NCBI GenBank assembly: GCA_021234535.1 | Contig: CM037840.1 | Location: forward strand, 23,159,559 to 23,223,558 | Origin: Stichopus chloronotus | Lineage: Eukaryota; Echinodermata; Holothuroidea; Aspidochirotida; Stichopodidae | Direction: 5' to 3' | DNA: 64,000 nt | Part shown: one piece after another, positions 1-13,079 of the stretch | How the letters are laid out: each line of letters begins with the position of its first letter | Numbering within the stretch: position 1 is the first letter of the stretch | Made by a program: the position numbers and the translations under genes | The notes under the pieces: model-generated | Database searches by the model: none | Seen by the model: the letters and a program-made list of their open reading frames with translations, nothing else | Told to the model about the DNA's origin: nothing

Positions 1-68
1 CATGGAGTCAGACAGCGGTGACATTGATAGATTTCTCGTCAGATTATTGTTTGGATTCAATCCGAAAG
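1..68 (-). CDS. possible edge exon of the minus-strand gene at 4,268-4,809 (partial)
   Basis: On the minus strand a T-rich tract of eleven Ts is followed by AATCCATACCCAG, a strong 3' splice site whose AG lies at 69-70. The sequence after it stays open to the window edge in one frame, reading FGLNPNNNLTRNLSMSPLSD and on. The 542-nt exon upstream ends with one codon base over, so two bases of this exon would complete that codon and give exactly this open frame. The phases therefore agree. The residue mix (Asn, Ser, Pro, Leu) suits a disordered C-terminal tail. An alternative is a plus-strand start: the ATG at 2 has a G at +4 and opens MESDSGDIDRFLVRLLFGFN, with a weak donor near 72. The exon runs off the window, so its true end is unseen. 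Confidence 0.33.
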
Positions 69-3000
69 CTGGGTATGGATTAAAAAAAAAAACTTAAGTA
101 TCCCTTACATAAAGTAATGCATGCTTAAAGTTGCATTTTTTTTTTCAGCGGGCTTTTAATGAAGATGTATCCGTATGTAATACCTATTCAAAATGTCCAC
201 TTTGATACCATTTGTTTTTCGACTAATTCAAAGAAAAATGAATGTATCACAAGAGTTTGCTTTATCTGCATAAGGTGATAGGGTTATGCAAATAAAAACA
301 AAAATCCATTCGTTGCATTATTTCTTTTTTACTTTTCACTAAGAACTCTAATTGCATTGAGCATCCAAGCTTGTGTAGTCTATAACGTAGATATAACGAT
401 AGGCGATTAAGCGGGATCTCACAGAAGTACGTCTAATGAGTCTTACAATGCACGTGTCTTTGTCTGAAGGATTGTCAGTCCAGTTGCGTCATGTTAGTGT
501 TACCACAGCCAGTCACAACCAGCGGCGCTGTAGGTGCATCACTAGGGATGGTGGGGGAGCCCATCATTACTCATAGCGGAAATTTGAAATTATCTAAGGG
601 TAGTGCCTCCATCGGTTGGCGCAGAGCGTATACCAGAGAAGTTCTTGATAAATATACCCCCCCCCCGATCGTCGGAAATTAACTTCCTAGGAGACTTCAT
701 ATGTGTCCTTTCACCTTCCCCCCCCCCCCCTACCTCGAAAACCCCCATAACTCTGCTTATCACCACGCAGATACCTGTCACAATACTGACATGGTTCATG
801 ATCAGTTCACAGCCACAAAGTCGCAAATATTATTCTATCGTTGTCTGATATTCCAATTGATATACGTGCAATTAATTTCATTCATTTTATGCACACAAAA
901 AAAACGGTGGAAGTTCTATTGGTTCGATTTGGTTTATTTTATTTGACTTTTAATAAAATTACATTTGAGTCATTTCTCTTTCATATCTGATAATATGGAT
1001 TGATTATTAGCTTCGTCAATGTCAAGGAAAGATTTACAGTAGATATGTCAATCCAAAAAACTTACTTTATCACTAGATCGACGGACATCTGCAAGTGTAT
1101 CTAAAAATGTCAATTTAGATTGATATTCGAGTGAAAGCTTTTCCTTTTATTAAAGCGGAATTTATGATTGAGTTGACGAGTAATGGTTGTTATATTTCCA
1201 CTGACCATAAAGGGACATCGTCATCATATTTTGATCGGTGAATAGGGAAGAAAAAAAATCACTTTCGTGAATATTCATATGTGTAGACTACTGATTTCAT
1301 ATGGCAAAATTTGTCAGAATTGAATAATCCTTCTTTTTAATTAGTGCAATCAGTTTGTTAATTCCGTATGTTAGTAATGGGACAATCAGTTTAATTTTCC
1401 ATAATTCACATCAATCGTTGTCATTACGTGATATCTGAACCAAGTAAGTAAAGTCCTCATCTGGTACAAAATCGTTCTTTCTACGTCCCTTCGGCTTGTC
1501 CTTGATGAAATCATTGCCTTTCATAGTTATTGACGTCACGAAATTGGTGTCTTTGCATGGTTTACAATGACGTCACAATTAGAGTATATATTACGTACTC
1601 AATATAAGACAAAATAAAATATATTGGACAGACTGGAGTAATGGAACGAGTTCTTTCGATCAAAACAAGCAAACTTAGAAACGACTTGAAATTCAAATCA
1701 AGCCCATGTAATAACTTACATATCTTCCTTTTAGTGGTTGCTTTTTAATTACTCTTTATTCAATCGAGGTTCGACTACAAATAAAATAAATTTATTCTCC
1801 CAATGGTTTACTTTTTTAACCTTTATTTAACTACAACAGTGACTGCTCTATATTTACCTCACAATGTTATAGCAATTTAAATATGTAAATTTGGAACCAC
1901 ATCTTTTTATTTCCTTTTTTTCACACTCACATCAGTTTTGATTGTAATGTTCTTCTAACACGCATGATAGCGAATCACTTCAAAAGCCACGTTTAACCAA
2001 AACGGACGTGATTTTTTACAAAAAAAAGGTGGAAAAGGGTGGGTACCAGAAGCCAAACTACACATCTTGGTAAATACACATAGAGTATCCCGTTTATACC
2101 TTAAGGCAAGGTTATTCAGAAAACGACTAAGGTAAATGGGCCACAAGAAACATTGGCATGTATGCTATTGTGTGTTTTATGTAACCTATTAGTTATATAA
2201 TGGACTAACCTATACCTTGTGGGCGAGAGGATTGCTGCGGTCTTTTCCTTTGTCGTTCAAACGATATGTGACTGCTCTCACTTTAAAGTGTTAGGTGGAC
2301 AAAAAAAAAAGAAGAGATCTCCAGAACAGTGACAAATCCTAAAGATTTTTTAAGAGGTTTCCGAATTCTTTAGACGGTATTTTCCGTTCAGATTTCGGTG
2401 ACTTTAGTGTAGGCCCTAAGCTGGTAATAATAGGTTAAGGACGGCCGTTCGGCCACTGTTCCCCCACAATAAACAACGACTTTTCAACAGACGCATCGTT
2501 TATTTCTCCAATGTTTTGCTCTTTCTTTTTTAAAAAAGGTTTTAACAAGTTGTTAGGTTCTGTTTCTTTTTCCCTCTTTCTCGGCTTTAAAGATATGCGT
2601 GACGGAATGAAAGGAATAGCTGTTAAGTGCAACCCCTCCTAATAAACATCATCACCGGTGGACTTAAAAGGCACACGCCAAGTATGTTAAGTTGTGGACG
2701 TAGGCTATACTTAGCTCAGTAACCATAAAAAGGGGTACAAATAGGATCTCTTGCGGACCTACCGAAGATTGGATTAGTGAGCAACAAGATGGAATCTTTC
2801 AAAGGGTAGAGACTTGTAAATTGCATCAATTTGTAAGGATTCCCCTTCTAACGACTTTCTTGTAACTCTTTGTGGATTTTTTTTCTTTTATTTTCTTGAC
2901 GGCTATAGTTAGGGGTTGCTTATCTGTAGCCTCGTGTGAGGGCTGTAAGAATAACATGATCGTCCGTACTTTAGCTGAAAAAGGCCTGTTTACGTGGTGG

Positions 3001-3450
3001 TCGATGGACTACATGCTATTTTTGGTAAATAACAAAATGTAGTTATTTTTTAAACTACTTTGGGCCTTAAAAGCATCTCTTTGTCTTATGTTAATTGAGT
3101 GATATGACTTTGATGTTAATATGTCAAAGTTCAATTGAGATAACGTCACGGGATAACTACATGAAACGAAAAGTATATGTAGGCTAATGGACAACATTGA
3201 CCTCATAAATATTCATAGAAAGCATTACCGAAGAAAGATAAGGAATACAACGGATTTCACTATGGTCATATCTTCTAATTTGGATATATTTCCTTGACGA
3301 TTTTCGAATAGGAAAATTGTTTCCAAAAATTCCCAGAATTCAGACTCACGTTCAGTCACTCACGTTAATTTGAATCGAACAAACCAATTGGAATGGATAC
3401 GAATATTCATGTAAGCAAAAATATGTCTAAAGTTTTTTTGTTTTTTTTGA
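69..3450. other. AT-rich non-coding stretch, probable intron or intergenic DNA
   Basis: No convincing exon is seen on either strand. Open frames here are short and low in complexity. If the minus-strand exons at 1-68 and 4,268-4,809 belong to one gene, this is part of its intron. I looked on the minus strand for a homeodomain recognition helix (Trp-Phe-x-Asn) and found none; the nearest hit, near 1,888, reads Trp-Phe-Gln-Ile and has no splice acceptor. The only recognisable repeat is the remnant at 590-720. Confidence 0.6.
590..720 (+). mobile_element. diverged fragment of the hAT-type MITE family seen at 30.9 kb
   Basis: The run from about 597 to 690 (GTGCCTCCATCGGTTGGCGC, then a C-tract, then CGGAAATTAACTTCC) aligns with the interior of the element at 30,926-31,517 (GTGCCACCACCGGTTGGC, CCCCC, CGGAAATAGCCCTTCC). 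The similarity is seen by eye. No ends or target duplication could be placed, so this is an internal fragment or a badly decayed copy. Poly(dC) tracts follow at 658-666 and 719-730. Confidence 0.4.
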
Positions 3451-3532
3451 GTGGCTATGACATACTCAGCGGACATTCATAAAAAACTTATCATCATGAT
3501 GATGATAATGATGATGACGATAATGGTACTGA

Positions 3533-3533
<1 letters not shown>

Positions 3534-3621
<88 letters not shown>

Positions 3622-3694
3622 TACATATATACATATACATATATATATACATATGTATATACATATGTATATACATATATATATATATATATAT
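3534..3694. repeat. (AT)n microsatellite with ATAC/ATGT interruptions
   Basis: About 160 bp of near-pure AT dinucleotides, perfect to about 3,614, then broken by ACATAT and ATGTAT steps before closing with another short AT run. Open frames here that read Tyr-Ile repeats are artefacts of the repeat. It is a self-complementary tract able to extrude as a cruciform and likely to be length-polymorphic. Confidence 0.97.
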
Positions 3695-3741
3695 GATGCC
3701 TTGTAAATAACCAACAAATTTATTATATCCATATATATATT

Positions 3742-3869
3742 ATGATAGTGATAATGGTCATGGTGATAGTGAATGATGCTGATAGACACGATGTTGATGA
3801 TGAGATGATGTCAATGATAATAATGTTGATAACGATTATGACTATAATAATGGCAAGGATAATGATAAC

Positions 3870-3940
<71 letters not shown>

Positions 3941-4037
3941 CGACGATGACGACGACGATGATGACGATGATGACGATGATGATGATGATGATGACGATGA
4001 TGATGATGATGATGATAACGATGGTGACGATAAATGG

Positions 4038-4070
<33 letters not shown>

Positions 4071-4200
4071 GAATAATGATGACGATAATGTTACTCGTGA
4101 TGTTGATGGTTATGATGATAATTATGATGGTGGTTCTGGCAATGATAATGATGACGATGATGATGATAATAATAATTATGATTGGGACGAGGATGAGAAT
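3742..4200. repeat. (GAT)n trinucleotide microsatellite, pure core and diffuse flanks
   Basis: The pure core of GAT/ATG triplets runs from about 3,869 to 3,940. It continues as a GAT/GAC mixture to about 4,080, with scattered GATAAT and GATGAT units on both sides. Long frames reading poly-Met, poly-Asp or, on the other strand, poly-His arise only from the repeat. It begins about 70 bp beyond the donor site of the exon at 4,268-4,809, so it would sit at the 5' end of that gene's intron. Confidence 0.95.
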
Positions 4201-4267
4201 GAGGCTAAATTGTATACTGTTATCATCCTTATATTTAATACAACAATACACAGAGTCATGAACTTAC

Positions 4268-4809
4268 GTTCTCCTTTAAATCCAAGACAGGATAGAGCAA
4301 ATCCCATCATTTGTCCAGGTTCAGGACGCTTCCCTCCTTCTGATTGGTCAACCTGGTCCTTTTTATACCCGTAGAGGATGATATTTAACTGATTTGCCGT
4401 GAAGTTATATCGGATCCGATCTGATTCATTTTCTTTAATTTTCTTCTCCTCCTGTTTAATCAAATAATCCTCCCTATTTTTTAATCTTGCTTTCAATTTT
4501 GAATTTGTCTTTTTATCAGTATCCTTTCCTTTGTGTAAATCCACAGGCTGGTTAGGAACGGGAGGACGGATGACCCAGGGAGGGTACGGAAGGGGTGACT
4601 TAAGGTGTCCAAATGGGTCAGGAACTGGAATCGCGGTGTTCCAAGGAAGAAAAGTACCAGCTGACTGGCAGGGGTTAAAACTGGTTGGCATGAGTCCTGT
4701 CCTGATTGGAAATGATGGTTGTAAAATGTTTGGCGATTTAATAGTGGAGTCGGTTGGTACGGGGCCGTTCAATGGGATAGAGTGTTGCCAGATGCCTTGT
4801 AAAGGAAAT
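4268..4809 (-). CDS. internal coding exon, unrecognised protein with a weak homeodomain-like start
   Basis: The exon is 542 nt, bounded by an acceptor (TTCATATACAG, AG complementary to 4,810-4,811 region) and a consensus donor (GAGAAC then GTAAGTT, complementary to 4,262-4,267). It is open throughout in one frame, entering with one base and leaving with one base of a split codon. There is no start ATG, so this is an internal exon. The protein begins FPLQGIWQHSIPLNGPVP, is Pro/Ser-rich for about 100 residues, then becomes a charged stretch (KLKARLKNREDYLIKQEEKK) followed by RIRYNFTANQLNIILYGYKK. That last piece fits homeodomain helix 1 at conserved positions (Phe8, Gln12, Leu13, Ile16, Tyr20), and ALSCLGF could be the end of helix 2. 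The loop would then be about nine residues too long and helix 3 is not in the window, so family membership is unproven. An earlier weak donor after KKDQ would remove the odd loop. Confidence 0.6.
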
Positions 4810-4811
4810 CT

Positions 4812-7800
4812 GTATATGAACGTAAGAGTGTTATGAACACTTTATTTATAACAGTTTGATAAATATCAAGAACATAAAATGTGATCATGCCAAATGTCGT
4901 ATCAAGATTTCATCCACTTGAAGAACAGAGTCGTGTTAAAACAAAATGTTATGAAAATGTATCTATTAATTCGTCTTATTAAAGTATTTTGTAAAGAGAA
5001 AATCGTAGTTGTTATCAAACGCTAAAAGAGAACTTTTGACAGATAAGAAGATTTAATAAAAGAGTAATCAAAGAATTTCTTGAATTAAAAAACTTAATAA
5101 TAGAGGTATATAGAGAGGAGCATTACATATTTCAGACTAACAATCCGGATTGAAATGTTACAAATCGTATTGCCTTGCAAATTTTCCCGGTGATGTTTTA
5201 TGGAAATTATCTTATCACGAAAAGAACTGATAAAGAACGAATAAAGGAAGACACTATTTGCAAACTGTTTATATACGGTACACACAGTCAAAGCACAAAA
5301 CACGCTGCTAGGTGTAAAATCGCGTTTCCTAACTACAATTAGTAATGAGAACAAGAAAGTGGCAAAGGTAGTATTTTAAATTTTCAGACAGATAATACAT
5401 CATGACTTTGTCAGTTAAGAGCTTCCTTCTTTTTTTTTGCAAACTCGAATTCCTCTATATGATTGTTACATAAATCTACTGTAAAGGACGAAATACAGTT
5501 TTTCTTTTTTTAGTACTTTCCTCCCTCACATCCCTTTTCTTATCTTTTTTTCAAAGTTGTTAAGCTTTTTCTTTGATGTCTGATTCAACTGCTGCATTTC
5601 CATATTTTGTTTTCTGTTTCCTTTCACTTAAGATAGATTTTGTCCCATATATTTTGGTGGCAATGTATTAAACAACCTCCAACCAAATATCTTTCTCTAA
5701 CGACGTTTTGACAACAGGTTCTTGCTTTAAGAAATATAGTTTTAAATTTTAACGATTGTTGCTTTTATTTCTTTTTATTTTTTTAAATTAAGCATATAGC
5801 CACTTCATTTGACAACACATTAGAAAATATCGAAAAAAGAGTAAAACAAAAATAAAATACTTCACAATTGTATTATCTATGATACAAAAATATTATCGTG
5901 CGCTTCAAAGAAAAGAAAAGTTTCTTTTATCACACACCTCACTGAATCTTGCAACATATAATGATGTTTTAGTCAATCCTTTTAATTAAGATAAATTCGA
6001 AAATTGTCGAATTTGGGTAATATTTGAGACATCAACGTATTTTCAAAATTAAGCCTATATTTTGGAGTACATGAAACAAATATCTTCAAGTAATAGTTAA
6101 CAAATCATGTTAGTACCCATTAAGCTGCAGTAATATATTGATGAGTAGGTCACCTGCAACAATGTATTTACCTATAACAATTCTAATCCTTACTTTCCAA
6201 AACTTGAGAAATAAGTTGGGAATGCATATCTAAAATGTCCCACACAAGCAAATTCCTTTGAGTATGACGAAAAGTTCCACATATTTTATGATTTCGATAT
6301 ATATTTACAACTTTTGTATTAATTCAACCTGCACAGTTTCAAACGCTGTGTTTGGTTCGGATGGAAAGTAAAAAAATTATGTTCATATAAAAATTATATA
6401 TGCTTGAAACATTGATTCTATTCAACCCAAAATGATAAGTGCGGTACTGAATAATATTTTATACAGCAGATTTTTCTTATCCATAGCTATATTTCACGAA
6501 GATTATTACTCTGTAGGTTCATATAGTAAGTGACATAATTCAAGTCAGGTGAATTTTGTCAGTTTGCACCGTATCTTAAATTAGTGATTTTTGCATGAAA
6601 AATACCTTTTACAAAGCATTGTAATTACCGCACAATAGGTGTTAAAAGTTACCACAAACTCTTAACTTTTCTTTGTTCATACAAAAATAATAAATATAGC
6701 TGTCACTTAGCGTATACCGTATACACATACGACAGATAAAAGAAAAGAAAAAATCATAACATCCTAGTTATTGAAAATTTTATTTTCTTCGTCATGACCA
6801 GCGGGGAAGCGGGCATTTGACCGATGTTTCAAAGGTTTTGGTATGACCAATTATACGAAAACAAAATGGTTTGAAATAAATTGAATTGTTTTTAGTTTAT
6901 TTTAATGGGGAAAGTAAACATTAACTCGTTCAAGAAAGCCAGGAAACGATCCTTATTTGTAACTTTGACACAGGCTTATATCGTGACAGTATACACCGTG
7001 AAATGCAGTTCGACTTTTCCTCGAAAAACAAAAAAAAAATGGGACAATGGAACAAAAGCCTGACAGAAAAAGAACAATCAATGACGCTTCAAGTTCACTT
7101 AAAGTTAACTAACCTCTGCAAAATAGCCATAGCTCTCATCAAACTTATAGAAACCGCATTAAGTGGTAGGTTACTGGATTCTCTTCCAAAAAAAAAATAG
7201 TGTGTTGAAAATTTACTGTACTTCGTTCTTGCTAGATTGGTGACACAAATCTCCCTGTACCGTTATCCAAACCGGAATGACAAATTTACAGTAGCAAACC
7301 TCTTTCATGAAATCAGCGATAAGTGTTTGAACAAAACTTTGACCGTTCTGTAACTTTTAACAAAGATGACCACCATTGTTATCCATAATACGTGTGAGCA
7401 CTGGCGCTTGTCACCCGCTTATGAATTATTCATCATTCTCTGGATAACTTGGATTTCATTGGTCCAAACGCCAAAAAAAAAAAAAAAAAGAATGAAAAAG
7501 CGAGAAAACAAATGCGCACAACGGGTTTTCTTCATGAAGTAGAAGCTTAATTCAAAATAAATGTCATCAGGAGCAGAATAAAAACAAAATCAATTGAGAT
7601 CCTTTACAAAGGAACTAATTTGTACGTTGGATCTCCTCTATGTTTTTACACTTAGCTCAAAATACTTGCATACTCTTTCCTTCGACCCCCACACCTCTGA
7701 AACCACACACACCCAAGTTCCAATCCCACATCTTACACCTCAAATCTCGACACCCCTCTCTTCCAATTATGTGCTGCCTTGCTTAATCTCATCCGATAAT

Positions 7801-10800
7801 GGTTTACAGAAAACGCAAGAGGGTAAGTGGAATGAAAACATACTTCGATCCATGCAATGATATTGCAGAAATTGTTAGATAAATTACCATATTCTGCAAA
7901 GTTTTAGCCATACGGTTCAAGAGTTAGCCAATATCAGACGTGCAAATGCATCGTGGGGAAAACCTGTATTTTTACCTCCACATACAGAAAAATTCTGGTA
8001 GAATTCTGGTTCCCTTTATTCTGAGAATTTTGAAGAAATATTTAGTCATTATATTTTGGTTGGATCGACGACCTATTTCACTCCGCTTAGGCTACGTCAC
8101 TAGAACGAATTATTCGATGGAGACACCATTTTTTAGCGACGGTATCGATAACGTGGAATGGTACTTTGAAAATGAAACTTAGAGCCAAGTTTTGCGTCAA
8201 AATTGAAATTTGGTGTCCATTTTTAGAGTTCTTCCAAAAAAAAAAAAAAATGCCTAGTATCTTCTTCTTTCTTCAAATGATTAAAAAGACAACTGTGACT
8301 ACATGATGGAGTCCACAGGATTAATTTCTACAAATCTTTTGTTCACAAGGTAATAGGTAAAGTAAATAAGATACGGCATATAGCAGACTCAAATCTAAGT
8401 ATTTTGATACTCTTTATGCTTATTAGACTAAAACGAAGATCAACTCCTGATCTGCTAAGGTATCTACCAATGAGGGAAGATTTTTTTTTTATTTAGTTCA
8501 TTAACTGAGCCCTCCACCCCCCCCCCCCCCCCGGCTTCACCTTCCCATGCCCATGTATCTTCAGTAACGTAAGGGGTTTATTTAGAGTATCCCCTTCCAG
8601 TTTTTTTTTTTCCTTTATACGGTTCTGAGTATCTCTGTGATTCAACTCTGTCCACTGCCCTGATTACCCCTTAACCCAACCTACCCCATGAACGAAGCGC
8701 CCTCAGTTTGTTCCAATCTTCCTTGTTTTGACCTGTATCGGTTCACAAGTGGAAACAAATGTAGAGGCACTATTGTTTACGATCAGTTGCAAGCTAGATT
8801 AAAATGCCTCCGAGAAGTATCGATTAATCCAATTGAAAAACTCCTTTAAATACCCGACAATAACAAACCTTGTTTACCGATGAAAACCATTTTGTTATAC
8901 TCACAAATAATGGACTCGACCCGGTACGTTAAGCTATGACCCCCAGCCGTTTGATACCTTGAAGCTATTCCATCAATCGCAGTGGCGATCTCAAAACTAT
9001 GGAGGAAGGGTTTTAGCATATCGACTGAATAAATTAAATCTAAGTCAATTGACATTTGGTATTGAAAGCTATACTCGACACTTAATTATATAAAAGAAAT
9101 ACGGAGTCCGTTTTCGTTGATCTTAAAGGCAACTTCACTAATTGTTGTTCATTTTCTCCACTCGAGACTGGATAAAGAAAATGAAGGAAATTAACCCTTC
9201 ACGTTGAAAACAAGTTAAACCGTAGTTAAAGCAACATATAATACTCAATTTGAATTCTAACATTGCAGAGGATGTGAGTTCAACCTGTGCCGTTAAGTGG
9301 AGGGAAGAACTGTACTATAGTGCTATATGCAACTGCCGACGTAGAGGCAGCTGTTTTCCGATCAATTGATTTTGTAGGATTTTGTAGAATGGTTGTGAAA
9401 TGATCGTTATGAAACATGTTTCATTTGGTATGTTGGGCAGGTTACTCGTTTGTATTTCAACTGTTAAAGAGCATTCAGAATCTAGTGTGATAGGGTGATT
9501 AACTTATCTCTCTGAAGAAGAACCTAAAATTCCGTCTCTTTTTAAATTTGATCGAGTAAAATTAATCTAGTAGTATTTTTCGAACAGTGGTTTTGACATG
9601 ATCTTAGGGTCCAGATGCGGGAGAGTACTTCTTTTCTTTTGGTACTATTGGTACCGATTTGCCTTTTCATACTCTTCTCTTCCCAAGAAATACGCATGAA
9701 CGATGAGGATTGGGGGGGGGAGGGGTGTCCCGGGAATTGTTTTCTCACCCCTATTGAAGACATATTATGAGTGCTGCAGGGCTGAGCCACCCCGACGGTC
9801 CATATTTTAAACAGCGTTCACAGTCTTTTATGCCCGTATAGCTCTCCACTCTTCCCCCACCCACCTACCCCCCCCCCCCTCCTCCGACAGCGAAATTTCT
9901 CGTCGACGTGCTCCGTTTAGTGAGTACTGAGGTACATACAAGAAACTGACAAAATGAATTCCAGGAACTTAACTTTCACCGGAAGTTCTACTGTGGACAA
10001 TTTTCAAAGCATCCATCTTCTTTGGTGAAAAAGTAAACTATCAGCAACAGCAGAATATTATTCAATCTCTGGTCTTTTGATGCACGCCACTGATACTCCC
10101 TTTACCCACATTACCACTTGTCCCCCCTCCCATAAGGATGATGTGCCGTACTCCACCAAATCCAGACCTTATCTCGGTAATAGTCTGATACAGTCATTAT
10201 ATTGTGTACTTCGTCACTATTAGGACACAATTATCAGTTGAATGTACATTGCATGTTAAAAGGAACTTGATGCTACAACATTTTCGTCCTCACACCCGAT
10301 CGTCCCCCCTCACCACCCCCCTCCCCCTTTATTTCAGTTTATATCCAACATCCTTATCCACAATTGGCATCCTTTGCCTTCGATTTTCAGTTTGAAAATA
10401 CACTGAGTTTCGTCAGATGTCCGATAATATTTTGTAACTTGGGGAGACACACAATTTGTCAACAAATTTCTGCCAACAAAAGTCTCAACCTACTTTTGTG
10501 CAAACTCAACGCAAAAGTCAGGTCTAGGATCACGTGGCCTTTGAAACTTTGACACGTACCCAATGATCATGTTACTTTAAAATTTTACACCCTTGGCCAC
10601 CGTTGCTCCCTAAACGCTAACATTGAGTGTAAACGTCAAAATCAAACAGGTTTTCTAATCTGGTCCTTTTTTTTTTCTTCAAGGACGCAAACTTCATCAT
10701 CGACACATCATTAACGGGTTTTGTTTGTTTGAAGTTTTGTAACAGGGAAAGGCGATTGTCCAGATTTTAAGGAAAAGATACCTGACAGTCTGTGAGATTA

Positions 10801-12540
10801 GAAATGAAAGGGGAAAAAGTTATCTGCAAACTAAATTCACTAGACGACAAGACAACAAATTACGGAACTGTTGGAGGGCCATGCTCGCGTTCCAGAAAAT
10901 TGTACTAGTGCATCCCTTTTCATTTCTTTTATATATAGCTTGTTTATCATGGATCAACGTTATCTTCAGATATTGATACTCTCTGATGGGACACAATATT
11001 TTGAAAATTTAGCTGCATTAAAATGGGCGGATCTAGTGCTTTTGCTTTGAACTCGCATTTGGGCACGCATTGTCAGACTGTGGGAGAGTGTCTTCCATCT
11101 GAAGGATTTACAAAAAAAAAAAAAATTTGCTCACAATATGGTGTACGAGTTTCTATACCAAAACCGTGACGATAAGATCAACTGTGAGATCTCTACCATA
11201 GATATTAAAGGCGCAATTGAGAAAGTGTTGGAAATGGGAGTGCACGTGCACCCACGACACATTCCTCCCCCCCCCCCCCCCTCCTGGATCCGTCACTTCA
11301 TACAAACGTCTATTATGCAAGCAATTTAATTATGCGCTCTAACGAAATTGATACTCTGTTTTTAATTTAGATAATTCAGGATCTTGAATACTCAGCACCT
11401 TTGTCCAGTTGATGAGGAGAACTTATACGGCAGCAATGATATGTAAAGAACACTTTTGAGAAAATAATCATAAGTTGATTTTTAAGTTCACATTGTTGAG
11501 ACTCTCCCCCTCTCTTTCTTGCTACAATGCCCGTTTGAGAGCGTCATAAATTTGGAAGAGCTATACCTCACTTGTATATATGTCTTTTAAAGACATCTGT
11601 AGCATTCGTTACTCTATATCTCGATGCTCTATTGTGCTAAGATTCGAAGCAATTTCAAAAGGCTTTCATCGAGTTGAATAGAAACAAGTCCATGAAAAGT
11701 AGACTAATTAGATTTATTTAACAATCTACTTCCCTCGCTCTTTCTCTCGATTTAGTCGTTTTGGAAAAGTTAGGATGGCATAGCTGGAGGACTACATATC
11801 CAGGACAAAACAGACGCAATTTCTTAGCTTTGTACGTTTCTCCTGTCTCTCGTTTCAGCATTGTCTTTTCTAAATCTTTTCCATCATCTTCGATGATAAA
11901 GAGGATTTGAACAATTTGTCGCCGAACCTGCCTCGTAGGCGTAACAACAGAAACCATGTTTGGGATATTATCTTGTCACTTAAGTGTAAATAAAGTTGTC
12001 GAAGGTTTTCAACGGGAAATATGTAGGCTACAGTCCAACTCAAATGGTGACTAATGTAACTGGAATTTTCATCTTCTCATCCACCTTCGTCATCATGACG
12101 TCATAATGCAATAGTATGCTTTCTTACAGACAGTGGACAAGACAATTTTGCCAATGATGTGATGTTTACACGTTATTCGTCTTTCTGTTTTTAAAAGATC
12201 GATATTGTCTCATCGGAAATTAGAAATTTATGCCCTGTGATAATGCTCTGAGTCTTCATAAACATATTTATGAAGATACATTTTGTCAGCAACGTATGTA
12301 AAATACTCCAAAAGTAGGATCAACCTTTTTTTGCAAAATTAAAGTGGATAGAATGAAACCAATCAACGAACAAAACAGTAGCTGATGTTGTCTTGCAATA
12401 GTGGGGATGCTTGTAGTTTCGTTATCTTAATAGAACTTTTTGTAGTGAATAAATTTTGAATGAATTAATTTTCTTTTTATATAAAGATGAGGACAGAAGC
12501 AATGCTTTGCAAAATATGTTCTAAATTACCCTAGCTATTC
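4812..12540. other. gene-poor AT-rich stretch without recognisable genes
   Basis: Open frames are short and show no family signature. The one at 7,594-7,860 ends near a donor-like GGTAAGTGG but has no matching acceptor. Poly(dC) or poly(dG) runs occur at about 8,516-8,532, 9,712-9,719, 9,868-9,878 and 11,266-11,281, and A/T runs are common. The minus-strand frame at 11,718-11,957 (79 codons, ATG with A at -3 and G at +4) is the best small-protein candidate, but nothing supports it beyond its length. Confidence 0.55.
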
Positions 12541-12579
12541 CTCTAATTCAAATACAATCAGTGTTTCCACAAATCCATC

Positions 12580-12730
12580 AACGATTTCCCGAAACTAGTC
12601 TGAATTTTTTTTCTTCCGGAATCCCGATTTTATTTCCCGAAATAAAGCTGATCTTATTGATGACGCATGTAGAATGCATGAGAAAAATTTATTTCCTGAA
12701 ACCGTTGAAATTTCCCGAAGTTTGTCGTTT
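12580..12730. repeat. cluster of TTTCCCGAAA-like decamers
   Basis: Four close copies occur within about 130 bp: ATTTCCCGAAAC at about 12,584, TTTCCCGAAATA at about 12,636, TTTCCTGAAACC near 12,692 and TTTCCCGAAGTT near 12,712, with a partial GGAATCCCGATTTT between. The spacing is irregular, so this is not a simple tandem repeat. It could be a decayed minisatellite or a cluster of factor sites. No gene is visible beside it. Confidence 0.4.
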
Positions 12731-13079
12731 TTCGCTAAATTTCTTTGAAAGCGAAAGCACTGAATACAATTTTTACACCCGGGCGACTTCGCTCGTCACA
12801 CTTGAACTTGAACTTACTACTTTTATAAGGATGAACTGTAGCTATACCGTCTACCTGATTATTCTGGGCCAGGACTAAGGGGTTGGTGTGGATGACAAAG
12901 ATTCATAAAGTGAATGCATGAATGCTGAATTGCAGTCATAACTCCCAGCTGTCCAATTTCTTGTTTAATGTATTTTTTATCTACGTCAAATGATTGATTG
13001 ATGAAGTATCAGAGTATGCAAGCAAATTATCGGCCGGTTATAAGAAGCCAAAATGCATTGTGGTTTCGATGGTTCTGAA

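Noticed and set aside
1880..1900. Minus-strand Trp-Phe-Gln as a homeodomain recognition helix
   Set aside because: It reads WFQIY, lacks the conserved Asn-Arg-Arg, has a purine-rich rather than pyrimidine-rich upstream stretch, and runs to a stop soon after.
3451..4374. Long open frames on both strands over the microsatellites (poly Tyr-Ile, poly-Met/Asp, poly-His)
   Set aside because: They are produced entirely by the (AT)n and (GAT)n repeats and have no other coding signal.
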